A stretch of DNA of 64,000 nt. It comes from Tipula vernalis. Its lineage: Eukaryota; Arthropoda; Insecta; Diptera; Tipulidae. Of this stretch, positions 37,801 to 42,736 are shown in pieces (the first letter of the stretch is position 1; every line of letters begins with the position of its first letter). The position numbers and the translations under genes are program-made. The notes beneath the pieces were generated by a model. It saw nothing but the letters and a program-made list of their open reading frames with translations, did no database searches and was not told where the DNA came from. The DNA lies in contig OY282560.1 in the NCBI GenBank assembly GCA_958295665.1, positions 311,221,236 through 311,285,235 of the forward strand, in the 5' to 3' direction.

Positions 37801-40128
37801 TGGAGCATCACGGCTAAGTTCACTGGTCGATGAACAAGATGATTTAACATTTGGAATGTTGATGCACTCGAATCAGATGCGAGATAATGTTGAACTTGGT
37901 GCGCCTCAAGTACTTAATGCACCTAATTTACAAATGTTTATGTTGAGCGAAGGATTAGTAGCAAGTTTTGTTGAATTACCGAGATTAAAATTGCCCGGTG
38001 GTGGTATAGCAGCTGGTTTAGTGACAGCAAATCGTCAAGTTCGTGTACTCTTGCGTGATTTGAGTGGTAAAGTGTGTTGGGATGCGTCAATCCTGTATAA
38101 AGAACCGCGTTTAATAAAGGCAATTCAGGAACCGATTGTGTCGAAACAACAGGAATCTAGCTTGGAAAGTCAAAGTTCGGGTGTATCGTCAATTGGGCGA
38201 AACTATTCAGAACGGCAGCAATTTTTCTCGGATAAGGTTAATTACTTGCAGAGTCGGCACTTCATTCATCCGCGAAATAATTTCGCTTCACTCGATCCAA
38301 TGATTTCGAATGTTGGTATCCCGATACAACCGCTAAGGCATACGTTACGTCATCGGCCACCAAATCAATTGCCTTTAGCCAAGGATATGGCACCGGATCT
38401 GGATCAGTTGGATGATGTGAGTATTTGATTTATTATTAGAGCCTTGGTAATATTGACAATAATCATTATTCTAGCTTCTCCAATATATCGGACATACGAG
38501 TCCAGAATGTTTGAACAACACAAATAACACATTAAATACCCCATGTACTTCACCGTTAGGGCCGCAAATTGAATCGAATACCATTCAAGTATTATTAAGT
38601 CAACGTTCGCTGGAACATGAATACAACATGCGTCAAAATTTACCCTTAAACGTTAGTCATAGTTTACCGGGGCATGCTCCATCATCTAATTATGGTTTCG
38701 GCAATGTATCCCTCGATTCATCGAAATCCGTTAGTCTGTCGAGTGAGAATAGTGGCACCAATTTAACGAAACAAACTCGAACCGCAAAAGAACTTTTGCC
38801 ATTCCAATATTGTAGGCTGCTTTTTAGTCAATTGGGATTAGCGGGTTGGGAGCGACGCAAGCGGACACATTTATTAAATCGTACCGATAAATTACTTAGA
38901 GAAATGCGTAATTTAGACACCCAGCGGTGTAGGGAGACGCACAAAATGGCTGTGATCTATGTTGCTGCAGGTCAGGAAGATAAAAATAGTATTTTAAGGT
39001 AATGATTTAAAGATTTTCTGTGGAAAATTATTTAATCCGATTTATCTTGTAGAAATTCATGCGGTAGTAGTACTTATGAAATGTTTGTTTCGGCACTTGG
39101 CTGGGAAGTTGAATTGGAATCGCATAATGGTTTTCTTGGTGGTTTACCGCGTATAGGTTGTGGTTCGACAGCACCCTATTACGCCACACCATTTCTAGAA
39201 GTAATTTATCATGTGGCTACACGAATGCCGACCGATACATCCGAAGCAATATTGAATAAGACGCGACACTTGGGTAACGACGAAGTACATATTGTGTGGA
39301 GCGAACATAGTCGCGATTATCGTCGCGATATACTACCAACGGAATTCTGTGATATCTTAATTACTGTTTACCCGTTGAAAAGTGGTTTGTTTCGTGTTAC
39401 GGTAAATCGTAAACCCGACGTACCATGGTTTGGCCCAATTTGGGATGAGGCTGTGGTAAGTGGTACATGTTTGGCAAGCTTGGTGCGAGCGACTGCAATT
39501 AATGCAAGCCGAACAAAGCGCACTTCATTACCGTTTTATCAGCAATTGTAAGTGTTGTAAAACAATGGTAACTGTTTCGAAAACTAAATCTCTATTTCTG
39601 TGTCTTACAGTTACGAGGAAAGAAATCGTTCATTGATCACATTATCGTCGCGACACAAGGAAAGTAGTTCGTTTGAAGATTTTACAGCACGTGTATTTAA
39701 TCCAATACCTAATTCATCATTTTCCAATGCTTCAATTGGTTCATCCATAAATAGTAGTAATGCAAATGCACCGCTAGCAGCTGCCTTAATCGATCATCAC
39801 CGAAGTTCAACGAAAAGCAAAAGTAAAATTCATAATAGAATCTAAATACAAAAAAAAAAATCTTTCCCTAAAACAAAAATAAATTCATCTAAATTAAGGT
39901 TGGCATCAACATCCCGATTTGGGGACATCAACATCATCTTCATCATCCGCAGCCCGTGAATTAAGCCATCAAAGTATGGCAATGCAAACAATATCATTGG
40001 ATCATCCATCACCGCGGCCACTACGCAAGCTACATCATCCATTCAAGAGTGGGCAAAAGAAATCAACGAGTGGCGGTTTATCAACGCCACCGGAGAGTCC
40101 AACGATGCCTGGAAGAAAATTTAAGTAA
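7720..40128 (+). CDS. RALGAPA1: Ral GTPase-activating protein subunit alpha (gene span, 7-8 coding exons)
   Basis: Catalytic subunit of the RalGAP complex, which pairs with RALGAPB and switches off Ral small GTPases in the cytosol (family knowledge: exocytosis, insulin/TORC1 signalling). The spliced product keeps the family's collinear order: a short N-terminal MFTKKSH segment, helical repeats, a Ser-rich linker at about residues 625-820, more helical repeats, and a C-terminal Rap/Ran-GAP (tuberin-type) domain with the asparagine thumb in [11 protein letters not shown] (Asn at 39276-39278, about residue 1763). Predicted length is 1930 or 1999 residues, close to the roughly 2000 expected. All seven junctions are GT-AG and phase-compatible. 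Exons 1 and 2 are tiny and separated by introns of 18,385 and 7,713 bp. The exon model was assembled by eye from homology and splice sites; no transcript was available. Confidence 0.93.
7826..8998. other. Start of RALGAPA1 intron 1, mostly unassigned
   Basis: AT-rich intron. It includes a minus-strand open frame at 8567-8836 (89 codons, ATG start, beginning [20 protein letters not shown]) whose composition is protein-like, with [20 protein letters not shown] in the middle. I do not recognise a family. It could be a small transposon fragment or chance. Confidence 0.3.
9012..9185 (+). repeat. 21-bp tandem satellite (AGTACGTGTAAGAGTACGTGG units)
   Basis: About eight copies; the first four are nearly identical and later ones drift (GTGG to GTCG/GTTG, GTGT to GTCT). 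A half-period of 9-12 bp is visible because each unit contains AGTACGT twice. The 21-bp period is a multiple of three, which creates artificial long frames on both strands (VRVRGVR repeats). Confidence 0.9.
9239..9267 (+). repeat. G-rich homopolymer tract
   Basis: A run of G broken only by one C and one A, striking in an AT-rich intron and adjacent to the left edge of a dispersed repeat. Could form G-quadruplex structures or reflect slippage or assembly error. Confidence 0.8.
9284..9440 (+). repeat. Dispersed repeat, copy 1 (inverted copy at 55256-55424)
   Basis: From GGCATGAAGCAATGC through GGGTCTATAGCCGTACGTCC to GGGAGTGCCTTGAGC, this matches the reverse complement of 55256-55424 over about 160 bases at roughly 85-90% by eye. 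The A-rich right end suggests a SINE- or non-LTR-tail origin (inference). A shorter related stretch is near 27755-27800. Confidence 0.75.
9519..10770 (-). mobile_element. Mariner element with both TIRs and TA target duplication
   Basis: Left end TTGGGTGTATGAATATGACT at 9519 and right end, its inverse with one change, ending 10770. Both are bordered by TA (9517-9518, 10771-10772). Length of 1252 bp is normal for mariner. The internal transposase is on the minus strand. Good evidence for a complete but inactive copy. Confidence 0.92.
9575..10622 (-). pseudogene. Mariner transposase, broken by a small deletion/frameshift
   Basis: The first part (10622-9873) begins [20 protein letters not shown], with the HTH region and the first catalytic Asp in [13 protein letters not shown]. 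Frame shifts at about 9865-9873, where several residues before the second catalytic block are missing: the expected HDNA box is reduced to DKAKPHV. The last part (9844-9575) has [28 protein letters not shown] with the third Asp, and [13 protein letters not shown] at the end. It is a DD34D mariner in layout. It cannot make an active enzyme as it stands. Confidence 0.92.
10803..10990 (+). repeat. Left arm array of element (i): AAAATCCCGCTTTT units
   Basis: About ten imperfect units of 13-16 bp, each with AAAATCCCGC followed by a T-rich spacer. The unit appears inverted in the right arm. Confidence 0.9.
11095..11215 (+). repeat. Second array inside element (i): CAAAATnTTGCA units
   Basis: Six or seven units such as CAAAATGTTGCAATTA and CAAAATCTTGCATAA, the same unit type that builds the arms of the MULE-bearing element at 52-53.7 kb. 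This links the two elements as relatives. Confidence 0.8.
11450..12900 (-). pseudogene. LOA/jockey-group non-LTR retrotransposon fragments (endonuclease and RT pieces)
   Basis: Minus strand. Near 12900-12780 the reading [11 protein letters not shown]...[11 protein letters not shown] matches the start of the apurinic-type endonuclease (INLHHSKAA ... DVALIQEPW pattern). At 12245-12048, [20 protein letters not shown] resembles the RT C-terminal thumb. At 11901-11800, [20 protein letters not shown] is the start of an RT domain, and at about 11600-11450, [10 protein letters not shown]...LLMKVQR is another C-terminal piece. Order and stop codons show at least two damaged copies. They lie within foldback element (i), either captured or nested. 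Confidence 0.7.
12901..13497. other. Interior of element (i), upstream of the LOA endonuclease fragment
   Basis: Possibly the decayed ORF1/gag part of the same non-LTR copy on the minus strand, but no zinc-knuckle motif was found. An open frame at 12922-13143 on the plus strand is treated as antisense chance. Confidence 0.3.
13498..13550 (+). repeat. 27-bp direct duplication
   Basis: CATCCACAAACAGCGTACAT begins at 13498 and again at 13525; two copies in tandem. Confidence 0.9.
13706..13909. repeat. Near-perfect palindrome (about 102-bp arms) with GC-rich tip
   Basis: Arms mirror around CGGGCGCGCGCCCG (13801-13814). Each arm holds CCGAAAATATTTTTATTAAT and then the CCCGC array units, so the left side carries left-type units and the right side right-type units. 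The tip includes CGCGCGCCCGA, also found at the tip of the hairpin at 53473-53550. Confidence 0.93.
13830..13996 (-). repeat. Right arm array of element (i)
   Basis: About ten copies of GCGGGATTTTGAAAA-type units, inverse of the left-arm unit; several are exact, others vary (TTGAACAATA, TTTCGGG). Confidence 0.9.
14021..14760. other. Unassigned intron sequence
   Basis: AT-rich sequence between two foldback-type arrays. No ORF or repeat family was recognised. Confidence 0.4.
14775..15035. mobile_element. Foldback-like array (iv), ACAAAATCCCGAGGG units
   Basis: About eight units in one orientation (14810-14960; for example GGACAAAATCCCGAGGG, ACAAAATCTCGAGGA) and an inverted partial unit CGGGATTTTGTCTCTC at 15011-15026. 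A G-run sits at 14889-14906. The core CAAAATCCCG is shared with element (i). The left side begins GGGGTATGAACCC, as for Foldback termini. The right arm is short, probably cut by the mariner relic that follows. Confidence 0.55.
15185..15838 (+). pseudogene. 5'-truncated mariner transposase with right TIR
   Basis: Plus strand. [17 protein letters not shown] carries the first catalytic Asp, then a stop; KKSW and [20 protein letters not shown] follow with further stops. The 3' part (15404-15766) reads cleanly but its catalytic boxes are altered: HHHNARPY where HDNARPH is expected, and LALSEDHLF where APSDYHLF is expected. The right terminus GTCTCAATATTTTTTCCCCA ends at 15838, followed by TA. No left end: truncated near 15180. 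It is a different lineage from the copy at 9519. Confidence 0.85.
15889..17189 (-). mobile_element. DD41D (rosa-type) Tc1/mariner element
   Basis: Transposase-filled element of about 1.3 kb. Short inverted ends are suggested by TGTGGGCC (15890-15897) and GGCCCACCC (17181-17189), each next to an A/T homopolymer, but TIR borders are tentative. The transposase is described separately. Confidence 0.6.
15990..17074 (-). pseudogene. DD41D transposase interrupted by a single-base frameshift
   Basis: Start ATG at 17074: [19 protein letters not shown] with HTH, then a second HTH around [20 protein letters not shown]. Frame breaks in a T-run at about 16607-16613, immediately before [16 protein letters not shown] (first catalytic Asp): adding one T restores continuity. 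The second block [13 protein letters not shown] and third [17 protein letters not shown] are intact with 41 residues between the two Asp, the DD41D spacing of rosa elements. The end is [11 protein letters not shown]. With only one indel in about 360 codons, this copy was active recently or the indel is a sequencing error in a homopolymer. Confidence 0.9.
17190..18419. other. Unassigned intron sequence
   Basis: AT-rich; the 17162-17350 minus frame has no family signature. Nothing else was recognised. Confidence 0.4.
18600..18956 (-). pseudogene. Jockey-clade RT fragment
   Basis: Minus strand: [20 protein letters not shown] then, in a shifted frame, [20 protein letters not shown] and [20 protein letters not shown]. 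These are the palm/thumb boxes that follow the YADD site in jockey-clade elements. It is cut at 18957 by a mariner relic. Confidence 0.8.
18985..19345 (+). pseudogene. Mariner transposase with large internal deletion
   Basis: GFLHRIVT then the lysine-rich KRKKLW-like area joins directly to [23 protein letters not shown] sequence (in shifted frames), skipping the middle of the gene including the second catalytic Asp. Then [25 protein letters not shown], and ERWGKVV-like RWGKSRS and NDGQYFE precede the stop at about 19340. It is non-functional and distinct from the other two mariners. Confidence 0.8.
19346..19770. other. Unassigned intron sequence
   Basis: Includes a C-run at 19421-19428, likely near the right end of the mariner relic. 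Nothing else seen. Confidence 0.4.
19884..20215 (-). pseudogene. Second DD41D-like transposase relic, C-terminal part
   Basis: Minus strand: [19 protein letters not shown] at about 20170, a deletion with stops, then [33 protein letters not shown] and ILFHY at the end. It shares the motif order of the 15990-17074 copy but is clearly another subfamily. The region carrying the third catalytic Asp is lost. Confidence 0.8.
20235..20395 (+). repeat. Dispersed repeat B, copy 1 (inverted copy at 31510-31670)
   Basis: ACTGGTTGACAGATCGCGCT...AGTCCTACCAATCTAGGAAA...AATTCCCGGTA recurs as the reverse complement at 31510-31670 at about 80-85% by eye. It abuts the DD41D-like relic and may be the end of that element type. 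Confidence 0.75.
20400..23206. other. Unassigned intron sequence
   Basis: Mostly AT-rich, with no ORF family recognised. A T-run lies at about 22120-22130 and a TTA microsatellite at 22970-22985. Confidence 0.4.
23207..23510 (-). pseudogene. hAT transposase C-terminal relic with candidate TIR
   Basis: Minus strand: [20 protein letters not shown] followed, after frame shifts, by FAALPLMEI and [20 protein letters not shown] before a stop at 23341. This is the hAT dimerisation tail (ERSFS..KxIK..LR pattern). The element end is probably CAGGGTCGGATTTA at 23207-23220, a hAT-like terminus. The rest of the element is not recognisable. Confidence 0.65.
23511..24334. other. Unassigned intron sequence
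   Basis: Could contain decayed upstream hAT coding sequence, but nothing could be read with confidence. Confidence 0.35.
24335..24874 (-). pseudogene. Non-LTR retrotransposon RT C-terminal fragment
   Basis: A 179-codon frame on the minus strand. [40 protein letters not shown] and [15 protein letters not shown] match the thumb region of CR1/jockey-like RTs (IYxALxxSxLxYGxxxWGG). Downstream similarity fades. The upstream palm with the catalytic YADD is absent. Confidence 0.65.
24875..26210. other. End of RALGAPA1 intron 1, unassigned
   Basis: Short open frames (25146-25712) show no family signature. The last 30 bases form the acceptor tract TTTATTTATTTTCAG. Confidence 0.4.
26211..26321 (+). 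CDS. RALGAPA1: RALGAPA1 coding exon 2 (residues 36-72)
   Basis: A 111-bp exon between acceptor TTATTTTCAG (ends 26210) and donor GTAAGA (26322). It encodes [20 protein letters not shown] and continues through about 17 more residues, aligned with the family's ...FF..HFSHIYYV... segment. It has no ATG of its own in frame and would be missed by ORF calling. Its phase fits exon 1 (G + AA) and exon 3 (G + TA). Confidence 0.9.
26322..27740. other. Start of RALGAPA1 intron 2, unassigned
   Basis: AT-rich with homopolymers and an AAT microsatellite at 27537-27565. No gene seen. Confidence 0.4.
27745..27980 (+). repeat. Interspersed repeat with TTAGG-like run
   Basis: CACTCCCGACTCTTTCGGC...AACGTCATACC is related to the 9284/55256 repeat, followed by TTAGGTTAGGTTAGGTTAAGG and a GGCGGTCCAAAAAGACCGGC block containing an inverted repeat. 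It looks like a SINE or MITE fragment. Confidence 0.45.
28000..28645. mobile_element. Foldback-like element (iii), GCACACAAGAAAAAT units
   Basis: Left array 28000-28145 (GCGCACAGAAAAAAT, GTGCACACAAGAAAAATGGG, and so on) and right array 28503-28643 of the inverse (TTTTTCTTGTGCG, TTTCTTGTGTGCTG, and so on). Units are 13-16 bp. The centre (28150-28500) is AT-rich without ORF. Same architecture as elements (i) and (ii), but a different unit sequence. Exact ends and target duplication were not resolved. Confidence 0.7.
28646..31509. other. Intron 2, unassigned
   Basis: Several open frames (29124-29330, 29534-29749, 30220-30567). The last contains [16 protein letters not shown] and [11 protein letters not shown], which faintly recall LTR-retrotransposon integrase but lack its catalytic boxes. 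Left unassigned. Confidence 0.35.
31510..31670 (-). repeat. Dispersed repeat B, copy 2
   Basis: Reverse complement of 20235-20395. Its outer end reads ACATTCTGTCAAAAAAGTAC then CGGGAATTG, TIR-like for a Tc1/mariner-group element. The open frame 31504-31833 partly runs through it and is not a gene. Confidence 0.75.
32064..32321 (-). CDS. Unknown open frame in intron 2 (possible exon)
   Basis: An 85-codon minus-strand frame without an ATG near its start; it continues open upstream for several codons. The composition is protein-like and acidic/Ser-rich: [40 protein letters not shown], then stop at 32064. No family recognised. It could be a 3' exon of a nested gene, a captured gene piece, or chance. 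No upstream exon was identified. Confidence 0.2.
   Translation of the reverse strand: MQTAYNKTNLSCLTKRGSLSDSSGDCECKILKTSDENVNEDAEKLSVDSMSSPSSGFGVYFPKEKGHSRKMSENYTNNNPRWNSN
32322..34034. other. End of RALGAPA1 intron 2, unassigned
   Basis: Includes AAATTCCAAATT-like degenerate simple sequence at 32530-32830. It ends in the T-rich acceptor tract before exon 3. Confidence 0.4.
34035..34206 (+). CDS. RALGAPA1: RALGAPA1 coding exon 3 (residues 73-130)
   Basis: A 172-bp exon after acceptor ACGACAG (34034), ending before donor GTTAGT at 34207. It encodes [19 protein letters not shown] and later [14 protein letters not shown], both well conserved in RalGAP alpha. The polypyrimidine tract is the T-run at about 34003-34020. 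Confidence 0.93.
34267..38416 (+). CDS. RALGAPA1: RALGAPA1 coding exon 4 (residues 130-1513), main body
   Basis: A 4150-bp exon after a 60-bp intron (acceptor TCGTAG ending 34266). The reading starts [12 protein letters not shown], so the first ATG at 34310 is internal and not the start. It holds the N-terminal helical-repeat region (EIFRQAF-type box, [20 protein letters not shown]-type [11 protein letters not shown]), a Ser/Arg-rich linker from about 35750 to 36340 with basic-Ser sites such as RRARSLDS and [10 protein letters not shown], and a second conserved block from [18 protein letters not shown] onward. The linker is a plausible phosphorylation zone (inference from basophilic kinase-like sites; human paralogues are Akt/AMPK-regulated). 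It ends in DQLDD before donor GTGAGT at 38417. Confidence 0.96.
38475..38998 (+). CDS. RALGAPA1: RALGAPA1 coding exon 5 (residues 1514-1688)
   Basis: A 524-bp exon following a 58-bp intron (acceptor TATTCTAG). It begins [13 protein letters not shown], a family signature, passes a variable stretch, then resumes conservation at [19 protein letters not shown] and [18 protein letters not shown], the lead-in to the GAP domain. Donor GTAATG at 38999. Confidence 0.95.
39053..39547 (+). CDS. RALGAPA1: RALGAPA1 coding exon 6 (residues 1688-1853), Rap/Ran-GAP catalytic core
   Basis: A 495-bp exon carrying most of the GAP domain: [20 protein letters not shown], the substrate-facing [20 protein letters not shown] with the catalytic asparagine thumb intact at 39276-39278, [14 protein letters not shown], and [12 protein letters not shown]. 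Keeping the Asn argues that the encoded enzyme is active. Acceptor TATCTTGTAG (39052), donor GTAAGT (39548). Confidence 0.96.
39611..39845 (+). CDS. RALGAPA1: RALGAPA1 coding exon 7, intron-retained form (short C-terminus)
   Basis: After acceptor GTCTTACAG (39610), the reading [13 protein letters not shown] then [13 protein letters not shown] matches the conserved end of the GAP domain. If translation continues through 39823 it stops at 39843-39845 after SKIHNRI, giving 1930 residues. An in-frame alternative uses the GTAAAA donor at 39823 (next entry). Confidence 0.85.
39899..40128 (+). CDS. RALGAPA1: RALGAPA1 coding exon 8, spliced form (extended C-terminus)
   Basis: A 76-bp intron can be removed from exon 7 (donor GTAAAA at 39823, acceptor ATTAAG ending 39898). 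The junction makes AGT (Ser) and keeps frame into [13 protein letters not shown], a Ser-rich stretch, then [17 protein letters not shown] and [19 protein letters not shown] before TAA at 40126-40128. The coding-like, basic-Ser/Pro composition and exact phase support a real exon; the product would be 1999 residues. The donor is weak (GTAAAA), so both forms may exist. Confidence 0.65.
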
Positions 40129-41290
40129 ATTTATTTTTTATTATTATTAATTAATTTATTAATATTATTATTATTTAGATAGTTAATTAATTATTTATAT
40201 AATATATAAAATATACTTCACATTGAACTCCTCTCTTTCTCGTCTCTTCGTCTCTTGCGCATATGCAATTGTGTTTATTAAGACTTACAAAGTTATACAT
40301 AAATTTATATACATATAGAATATATTTTTTTTATTCATTTATTTTGTTTTTAATTATTTATATCACTAAATTATTAATAATATATAATTTTTTTACATTA
40401 AGGTATGAGAGTAAGTAATATTACAAAAACGAGTAGTAACACAAAAAAACACCCAGATACTTAAAATCTTATAAATTATTATTTTTTGCTTTGATTACAA
40501 AAACTAGCCAATTTAACGATGCTGCGATGAAATGATATTATGGTAGAAGGAATTTGTTGGGAATGAGTGCTATTGTTGCTTAATTAGTTAAATAGAACAG
40601 GAATGTTTGAGAGCTCTGCTTGATATCAGTTTTAGTATTATTCTACTAAATGTAACATAAATTATTGCAACTGACTAAATATGTACAAAACAAATAAACG
40701 GTTGAAATGACCTTTGTGCCCCAGAATAGGCCCAATCGCTATTCTTAATGGTAACATTATTTTTGCGGTTTGTGCTGGATTGTGTTTCCTCGAGAAAATA
40801 CTCAAATATTCACCGAGATAATAAATAAACAACTTATTTTGTAGATCTTTGTACCACAAGTATACAACGACGATTCACCGTAAAAAATATGGTTATTGTA
40901 CTACATTATTTTTTCTTCCCACTGAATATTTTCAATGAATTTCGCGAATGTAATTTTACACAAAAATTATATTCCGGCCAGCTTGAAATAATTAATTTCA
41001 AAATAGGTACATCTTTACATACTTATGTCTAATTTATACTAACAAAATACTGACTTTAAAACAATATTAATGGTTCGATTTTAATATTAGGATAGCAGAA
41101 AGTAAATAAGGTTTGTTATTATGTACAAAATTTTGTATTTAAAATTTAAATATACCCACACAACACAACCATTGCCCTTTAACCGCAAATAAAAATATCC
41201 GGCAGGTATTTCCAATCTTACCAATCTGAGGAATTAATTTTGTAGTGAGCCTGAAACGTTCTCCCGCTAATTGAGCTTTGGATTATACCC
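40129..41290 (+). other. RALGAPA1 3' UTR and following AT-rich sequence
   Basis: No coding feature. It starts with TTA-rich simple sequence (40132-40215). Overlapping AATAAA hexamers occur at 40820-40829 and another at 41188-41193, which are candidate polyadenylation signals; the true end cannot be decided from sequence alone. Confidence 0.4.
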
Positions 41291-41291
41291 A

Positions 41292-42089
41292 TTATTTTAT
41301 AGGATATTTATTAAGGATTAATTTGTAAACTAGGCGTTCATGCCAAACCGTATCGAAAGCTTTTTCGATGTCTAGGAGAATCATGCCGAAGAAATGGCGG
41401 CACCTGTCAATGTACCTTTCGACATACCGCGTCTGGATGGCATTGAAGAACCCAAGATCCAATACGTTCAAGTCGGGACTATTAGGTGGTTGGTCGTTAA
41501 ACATAATGCAAAACCCATCTCTTGATCCCTTTCTCAACATATCTATATCTGGGTCATTTTCGTTGAAATGCGGTTTCGCGTTGTCTTGCTGGACGTAGAT
41601 AACGTCAAGAGATTGGGGAAACTTCGCCCTGATTGCTGGAAACACATTTTGAACGATCATTTTCTTACATTCGTGCGCATTGATGGATTCGATATTTTTT
41701 GTTACTTGAGTACCTAATTTTACCACCAAAATAATCCTCAGAACCAACATTACCCGTCTGGTTTTGCATAGGACAGACAAAACTTCAGGCGGTCCATCTT
41801 ATTTTTTCCGTTAGTGATGGCTTTAATATTGATGATGCCCGTTTTATAAACTTACGCTCCTTCAATTTCCTGAATAATGTCGTTTTTGGAGTACCACTGG
41901 CACACGATAGTTCCTCGCCGGGTCAACGACAATTTTACCTGCTCGAGAGAGAGTTTCGCAGAGTTTCGAAATTGAAACCCTCGACACACTGTACTCATTT
42001 ATTGCTCCATGCTTCAGTTTGGGAGGATTTCTGCTGGACGTATTTGTGAGAAAATCTTGTAAAATAGCAATTCTTTCTTCATTAGACAA
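41292..42089 (-). pseudogene. Plant-mariner-like transposase relic fused to a non-LTR RT scrap
   Basis: N-terminal part at 42089-41862: MSNEERIAILQDFLTN and VSRVSISKLCETLSR (HTH). After a deletion, 41780-41430 gives CKKMIVQNVFPAIRAKFPQS, IYVQQDNAKPHFNEND with the second catalytic Asp, and NSPDLNVLDLGFFNAIQT with the third. This QQDNA/SPDxNVLDLGFF arrangement is that of plant-type mariner-like transposases, also seen in arthropods. The same frame then changes identity at about 41430 into MILLDIEKAFDTVWHERLVY, the jockey RT palm, up to 41292. The first catalytic Asp region is missing. Confidence 0.8.
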
Positions 42090-42736
42090 TGGTTAATTTG
42101 TACGTAAATTTTCCGTCATTTTCGATTTGCACTCGTCAATGGACAAATTAAAACTACTCACAACATTTTAAAACAGTGATGCACAAATTCCTTCGTTGCT
42201 GATGTTTTTACCTTTGGCTACACTTGCTTGGTTTTTCGTTTAACCTTACAATTAGAATTCTTGTGTCTGCCATGATGACTTATTTTTCATTTTTCGTATG
42301 AATAAATCAACATTTATATAATGTTACTTTTCTTATCCGAAAATTTACTCGCTGAGCCAATAGCCTGTTGGATATTTTCGATGCGTGTGGAATTACACGA
42401 TTTTGTGAATTTTGGTTTTAAAAACAAATTACACATGAAAAAGCGATTTTCACGGTTTTTTAGGTTAGGAAAGAGGATGATCCCTTTTGAGAGGATTTCT
42501 TTTCTTTTCTTTTCGAAATTTTTCTCAATTTTGTTTTTGCAATTTCACTGACGGATAAACCAGTCGGCATTTAATTCAGGAGCATGAATTACATTCGCCA
42601 CTACAATATTACTACGTTCCTTGACACGTGTGGTTCTTCACAACATAGACCGATAAGTCTTGATTACATCCGAACCTGTTTTTACACGGTGTTTTTTACA
42701 CGATTTTGAAATAGTACTCTCAACAAAATTAAAAAA
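42090..42736. other. Unassigned sequence between two transposons
   Basis: No gene recognised; probably includes decayed ends of the mariner-like relic. Confidence 0.35.

Noticed and set aside
34482..38123. Minus-strand ORFs opposite RALGAPA1 exon 4
   Set aside because: Antisense shadows without signatures.
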